Shown in pieces: positions 60,473 to 64,000 of a stretch of 64,000 nucleotides of DNA. The notes below the pieces were generated by a model that had not been told where the DNA came from, searched no databases, and saw only the letters and a program-made list of their open reading frames with translations. This DNA comes from Achromobacter marplatensis (GTDB taxonomy: Bacteria > Pseudomonadota > Gammaproteobacteria > Burkholderiales > Burkholderiaceae_B). The stretch is from NCBI RefSeq assembly GCF_002209535.1, contig NZ_NJIG01000017.1, positions 54,256 to 118,255 of the forward strand. The letters are read 5' to 3'. The translations under genes were made by a program, and so were the position numbers. How positions within the stretch are numbered: the stretch's first letter is position 1; each line of letters starts with the position of its first letter.

Positions 60473-61818
60473 CAGGTCCTCCGGATCTTGAAGCCGGCCA
60501 GATAGGCCTCGGGTTGGGCGGGGTCGAAGGGCTTGCCCATGACGCTGAAGGTCTTGGCCGTTTCGGCGGGCGGGGTCAGGCCGGCTTCGCGCATCAGGCG
60601 CACGGCATCCGTCGCCAGGAAGACCTCGCTGGCCACCTTCTGGTAGTCCACGTCGCCCTTGATCTGGCCCCAGCGCTTCATCTGCGTCAGGATCCACACG
60701 GCGAAAGACTGCCAGGGCATGGGATCGAAGTCGATGCGGTTGGGATCGGTCAGCACCTTGCCCAGCCCGTCGGCGTAAGTGCCAGTCAACACCTGCTCCA
60801 CCACGGTCACCGGTTGGTTCAGGTAGTTGGGCGCCGCGATGGCGGTGGCGATTTCCTTGCGGTGTGCCGGGTTGCGGGCATAGGCGGTGGCTTCGATGAT
60901 GGCCTTCAGCAATGCCTGGTAGGTATTGGGCATCGTCGTCACGAATTCCTTGCTGGCCGAGAAAGCGCAGCAGGGATGGCCGTCCCAGATCGCCTTGGAC
61001 AGCGTGTGGATGAAGCCCACGCCGTCATAGACCGCGCGCTGATTGACGGGGTCGGGCGCCAGGAATCCGTCGATGTTGTCGGCGCGCAGGTTGGCCACCA
61101 TTTCGGGCGGCGGCACGGAACGGATCTGCACGTCGGTGTCGGGGTCCAGTCCGTGTTCGGCCAGGTAGTAGCGCAACAGGTAGTTGTGCATGGAATAGTC
61201 GAACGGCACGGCGAACTTGAAGCCTTTCCAGTCCTTCGGATCGCGTCGGTCCTTGTGCTTCATCGACAAGGTGATGGCCTGGCCGTTGATGTTCTCGACG
61301 GCAGGCATCGTCCACGGCACGGCGCGGCTGGCGCCCACGCCCATCGAGATCGCCAGCGGCATCGGCGACAGCATGTGCGCGGCGTCGTATTCGCCCGACA
61401 TGGCCTTGTCGCGGATCAGCGCCCAGCCTGCCGTCTTCACCACTTCAACGTCCAGGCCCTGCTTGGCATAGAAGCCCATGGGGTGCGCCATGATGATGGG
61501 CGTGGCGCAGGTGATGGGGATGAAGCCGACTTTCAGCTTCTGCTTTTCCAGGGGGCCGGCGGATTGCGCGAAGGCTTCACGTGCGGCAGCCAGCGGGAAG
61601 ATCGACGCGATGGCCGCCATTGCCGTGCTGCTGCCCACCGCGCGCAGGAAGCGGCGGCGCAGCGCATCTTGCGGGAAAAGGGCGCGCATCACCGCCTGTT
61701 CCACGGCGGTATCCGTGGCGGATTGCCGGGCGGCGTCATGTTCGGCTTGCGAGGCGTGGCGGCCGCAGCCGCAGGCAAGGCGGGTGTCGGCGTCGAACGG
61801 ATTGCTGAATAGGGACAT
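60472..61818 (-). CDS. NrtA/CynA-like substrate-binding protein with Tat signal and Cys-rich N-terminal extension
   Basis: A 448-residue binding protein of the nitrate/cyanate NrtA family (KLKVGFIPITCATPII, DVEVVKTAGWALIRDKAMSG, then FIHTLSKAIWDGHPCCAFSA). About 55 residues precede a twin-arginine signal (RRRFLRAVGSSTAMAAIASI). That extension has CGCGRHASQAEHD, two Cys and two His in a row that could bind metal. GGAG lies seven bases before ATG 61818. It leads the three transporter genes and cynS. Confidence 0.9.
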   Translation of the reverse strand: MSLFSNPFDADTRLACGCGRHASQAEHDAARQSATDTAVEQAVMRALFPQDALRRRFLRAVGSSTAMAAIASIFPLAAAREAFAQSAGPLEKQKLKVGFIPITCATPIIMAHPMGFYAKQGLDVEVVKTAGWALIRDKAMSGEYDAAHMLSPMPLAISMGVGASRAVPWTMPAVENINGQAITLSMKHKDRRDPKDWKGFKFAVPFDYSMHNYLLRYYLAEHGLDPDTDVQIRSVPPPEMVANLRADNIDGFLAPDPVNQRAVYDGVGFIHTLSKAIWDGHPCCAFSASKEFVTTMPNTYQALLKAIIEATAYARNPAHRKEIATAIAAPNYLNQPVTVVEQVLTGTYADGLGKVLTDPNRIDFDPMPWQSFAVWILTQMKRWGQIKGDVDYQKVASEVFLATDAVRLMREAGLTPPAETAKTFSVMGKPFDPAQPEAYLAGFKIRRT

Positions 61819-61897
61819 GGGATGGCTCCGGCCAGACTGGGTTGGAGCCATCATGGGGCCGGCCGCGCAGGGCCGGTATCCCGGGTTCGACGATATG

Positions 61898-61919
61898 CGT
61901 GTAGTGCCTTTACTACGCG
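61898..61919. promoter_or_regulatory. Candidate response-regulator operator
   Basis: Inverted repeat CG-T-GTAGT-GCCTTT-ACTAC-G-CG with 5-bp core arms GTAGT / ACTAC spaced by 6 bp, 80-100 bp upstream of the binding-protein start codon in the 135-bp gap after the response-regulator gene. LuxR/NarL-type dimers bind such sites. Control by the adjacent regulator is inferred. Confidence 0.45.
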
Positions 61920-61953
61920 GTGCGGGCCGTGCGCCGTGCTGGTGCGCGGACGG

Positions 61954-62592
61954 CTACGGCGCACCCAGCTGGTGCGTGTTGGCGTAGGCCACCAGCTCCA
62001 CCAGCGTGCGCACGCCGATCTTTTCGAAGATGCGGCTGCGATAGGTGGAAATGGTGTTGACCGACAGCGCCAGCTGTTCGCCGATGGCCGAAACCGAACG
62101 GCCGGCCACCAGCAGCTGCAATACCTGGAATTCGCGGTTGGACAGCAGCTCGTGCGGCAGGCGCGAGCTGTCCTGGCGGACGGTCTGGGCCAGCAGTTCG
62201 GCCACGGCGGGGGTGACGTACATCTTGCCGGCGGCGGCGTTGACCAGGGCGGCCAGCAGTTCGTCGGGGTCGCAGCCTTTGTTCAGATAGGCGTGGGCGC
62301 CGGTACGCAGCGCGCGCACGGCGAACTGCGTTTCGGGGTAGACAGACAGCATCACGACGCCCAGCGCAGGGTAGTCGGCGCGCACGGTCTTCAGCACGTC
62401 CAGGCCGTCGCGTTCACCCAGCGCCACGTCCAGCACCATGGCGTCGTAGCGGGCCTGGCGCAGGGCGCGCAAGGCGGACGGCGCGTCGGCGGCTTCGTGC
62501 ACGAGGGCGACGCGGGGATCCTCTTCCAGGATGCGCGCCAGCCCGCGGCGGATGATCAGGTGGTCATCGACGATAAGCAGGTTCAGGGCCAT
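61954..62592 (-). CDS. LuxR/NarL-family response regulator
   Basis: A 212-residue two-component regulator. Receiver domain: acidic D9/D10, phospho-acceptor D55 in VLDVALGERDG, and the conserved Lys in YLNKGCDP. C-terminal LuxR-type helix-turn-helix: LSNREFQVLQLLVAGRSVSA and LALSVNTISTYRSRIFEKIG. Follows its kinase gene by 8 bp and precedes the cyanate/nitrate transporter genes. Confidence 0.95.
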   Translation of the reverse strand: MALNLLIVDDHLIIRRGLARILEEDPRVALVHEAADAPSALRALRQARYDAMVLDVALGERDGLDVLKTVRADYPALGVVMLSVYPETQFAVRALRTGAHAYLNKGCDPDELLAALVNAAAGKMYVTPAVAELLAQTVRQDSSRLPHELLSNREFQVLQLLVAGRSVSAIGEQLALSVNTISTYRSRIFEKIGVRTLVELVAYANTHQLGAP

Positions 62593-62600
62593 ATTGCGTG

Positions 62601-63716
62601 TCAGGGTGGGTTGAGGCGCAGGCGGGCGCGCATGCCGGCGCCAGGCGCGCTGTCCAGCGCGAGGTCGCCGCCGATGCCGCGGGCGCGCTCACGCATACCG
62701 AGGATGCCGAAGGTGCGGGGCGTTTCGGGCAGCTGCATGCCGATGCCGTCGTCTTCCACGGTCAGCAGCAGGCCGTCTTCGCTCCAGGCGGCGCTGACGC
62801 TGACGCTGCGGGCGCGGGCATGACGCTGCACGTTGGTCAGCAGTTCCTGGACGATGCGGTAGACGGCGATTTCGGCGTTGCGGTCCAGGCGCCGCCGTTC
62901 GGTGTCGGGCGGGCACAGGTAGCGGCATTGCAGGCCCGTGCGGGCCTGCAGATCCTGCAGCAGCGTTTCCAGCGCGGCCCACAGGCCCAGATGGTCCAGG
63001 ACGACGGGGCGCAGGTCGCTGAGGATGCGGCGGGTGGCGCCCATGGCGGTCTGGGTGACTTCCAGCATGCGATCGACGTGGGTCTGCAGCGCGGGCGTGG
63101 TGCCCAGTTGGCGGCGCAGCCAGTTCAGGTCCAGCTGCAGGGCGGTGAATGACGCGCCCAGGTCGTCGTGGATGTTGCGGGCGATGTGGGCGCGCTCTTC
63201 TTCGCGCAGGCTGGACAGGTGTGACGACAGGCGGCGTAGCGAGTCGTGGGCGTCGCTGAGTTCAGCGGTGCGTTCGCCGACGCGGCGCTCCAGTTCGCGT
63301 TCGATGCGCTTGCGGTCGGTGATGTCGGAGAAGGTGACGACGGCGCCGACGACTTCCTGGTCGTTGAGGATGGGGTAGGAGGCGTATTGGGCGTCGAAGC
63401 AGGACCCGTCGCGGCGCCAGAGCACTTCGTCATCGACGCGTTCGCCGCGGCCTTCGCGGAACGCCCGGAAGATGCGGCAGTCGTGGACGGGCATCAGGGC
63501 GCGGTTGGCGTGGGAGTGATGGATCAGGTAGTGCATGTTGCGGCCAACGACTTCATCGGGCGTGTAGCCGAGCATGGCGGCGCCGGGGCCGTTGATGAAG
63601 ATGCAGCGGCCGCGCAGGTCGATGCCGTAGATGCCTTCGCCGGCGGATTCCAGCAGCAGTTCCAATTGCCGACGCCAGGCGGCGTGGTGCGAAAGGTGGT
63701 TCAGGTCGGCGAACAT
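62601..63716 (-). CDS. Cytosolic PAS-domain sensor histidine kinase (HisKA_3)
   Basis: A 371-residue kinase without a membrane segment. PAS domain about residues 18-130 (LLLESAGEGIYGIDLRGRCI, then GAVVTFSDITDRKRIE); HisKA_3 dimerisation domain with the phospho-acceptor His in EERAHIARNIHDDLGASFTA; C-terminal ATPase (VQELLTNVQRHARARSVSVS, DDGIGMQLPETPRTFGILGM). First gene of the leftward regulatory pair and likely senses a cytoplasmic cue such as nitrogen status or cyanate. Confidence 0.93.
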   Translation of the reverse strand: MFADLNHLSHHAAWRRQLELLLESAGEGIYGIDLRGRCIFINGPGAAMLGYTPDEVVGRNMHYLIHHSHANRALMPVHDCRIFRAFREGRGERVDDEVLWRRDGSCFDAQYASYPILNDQEVVGAVVTFSDITDRKRIERELERRVGERTAELSDAHDSLRRLSSHLSSLREEERAHIARNIHDDLGASFTALQLDLNWLRRQLGTTPALQTHVDRMLEVTQTAMGATRRILSDLRPVVLDHLGLWAALETLLQDLQARTGLQCRYLCPPDTERRRLDRNAEIAVYRIVQELLTNVQRHARARSVSVSAAWSEDGLLLTVEDDGIGMQLPETPRTFGILGMRERARGIGGDLALDSAPGAGMRARLRLNPP

Positions 63717-63730
63717 GACTGTGTGTCTTT

Positions 63731-63747
63731 CCGGGGGGATGCCCCGG
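63731..63747 (-). promoter_or_regulatory. Hairpin overlapping the kinase ribosome-binding site
   Basis: CCGGGG / CCCCGG (63731-63736 with 63742-63747), loop of 5 nt, just upstream of the kinase start. The proximal arm abuts GGAAAG, the likely ribosome-binding site, so folding could lower kinase translation. The remaining 63748-64000 holds no recognised gene. Confidence 0.35.
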
Positions 63748-63890
63748 CCCCTTGCGAGTTTTTTCGCGTGCTTTTTTTGGGGGAGTTTACGCTTACGTTC
63801 GCTGCGTGGTGTGTGTTTGCTGGTTGTGGGTGTTGGTTCTTTTGGCGCCCGGGGTGGCGGCGGCCTGGGGGGCGCGGGTCAACGATTGCG

Positions 63891-63912
63891 GTCCGGAGCC
63901 TTCGCTCCGGAC
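63891..63912. repeat. Perfect 9-bp intergenic hairpin
   Basis: GTCCGGAGC / GCTCCGGAC (63891-63899 with 63904-63912), loop CTTC. No T-run follows on either strand. Possibly a transcript-end or dispersed intergenic element; the neighbouring gene lies beyond the window. Confidence 0.5.
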
Positions 63913-64000
63913 TGCCCCGTCGTCATCCTTGTATGGTGAGGGTGCGCCCTCTGCAGTGGGGAGGGCGCTGGGGTATGGGACGTCGTCATCCATCAGCCGG

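Noticed and set aside
63793..63993. 66-codon minus-strand open frame at the right edge
   Set aside because: No ribosome-binding site, skewed composition and overlap with a perfect intergenic hairpin.

Overview
High-GC betaproteobacterial chromosome, most likely Achromobacter or a close relative in the Alcaligenaceae. The signs are three Bug/TctC-type periplasmic binding proteins, many LysR regulators, giant surface exoproteins, and long antisense open frames typical of GC-rich coding DNA. No rRNA, tRNA, CRISPR array, insertion sequence or prophage gene was seen. Gene calls come from reading translations and motifs; no database search was possible.

Layout. 1-2.8 kb: start of a hydantoinase/oxoprolinase gene, a LysR regulator divergent from a Bug protein, and a VOC-fold protein. 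2.9-5.6 kb: a promoter, a 130-nt leader able to form several hairpins, then an MFS transporter and an ArsB/SLC13-like permease. 5.6-10.9 kb: a catabolic unit with a LysR regulator, iron-type alcohol dehydrogenase, MHS-family symporter and a dehydrogenase of the alpha-ketoglutaric semialdehyde family. 10.9-13.4 kb: DHA2-type efflux pump with a divergent LysR regulator. 13.5-21.0 kb: a 2503-residue classical autotransporter with a roughly 525-residue triplicated module. 21-27.4 kb: periplasmic asparaginase, a VAO-type flavoprotein with a GlcF-like Fe-S partner, an AraC regulator and a divergent Bug protein. 27.6-31.7 kb: a SnoaL-like protein, then Bug / GST / class II aldolase and two cupin genes.

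32.1-57.4 kb is the most striking region. It encodes a beta-barrel-less STN/TonB-like signalling protein, an ECF sigma factor, a FecR-type anti-sigma factor, a 4187-residue two-partner-secretion exoprotein, its Omp85-type transporter, a dedicated ExbB (fused to DUF2341 and LamG-like domains)/ExbD/TonB set, a porin, a coiled-coil protein, a YbjN-like protein, a PpiC-type isomerase and an Xre/RES toxin-antitoxin-like pair. Content and order resemble the PUMA3 (VreA-VreI-VreR) surface-signalling locus and the linked PdtA/PdtB secretion system of Pseudomonas aeruginosa. A Pho-box-like element with a fitting -10 lies upstream of the first gene, so phosphate-starvation control is plausible.

57.5-63.7 kb: pyridoxal kinase, then a leftward cyanate unit: PAS histidine kinase, LuxR-type response regulator, NrtA/B/D-type ABC transporter and cyanase. 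An inverted repeat between the regulator and transporter genes is a candidate binding site for the regulator.
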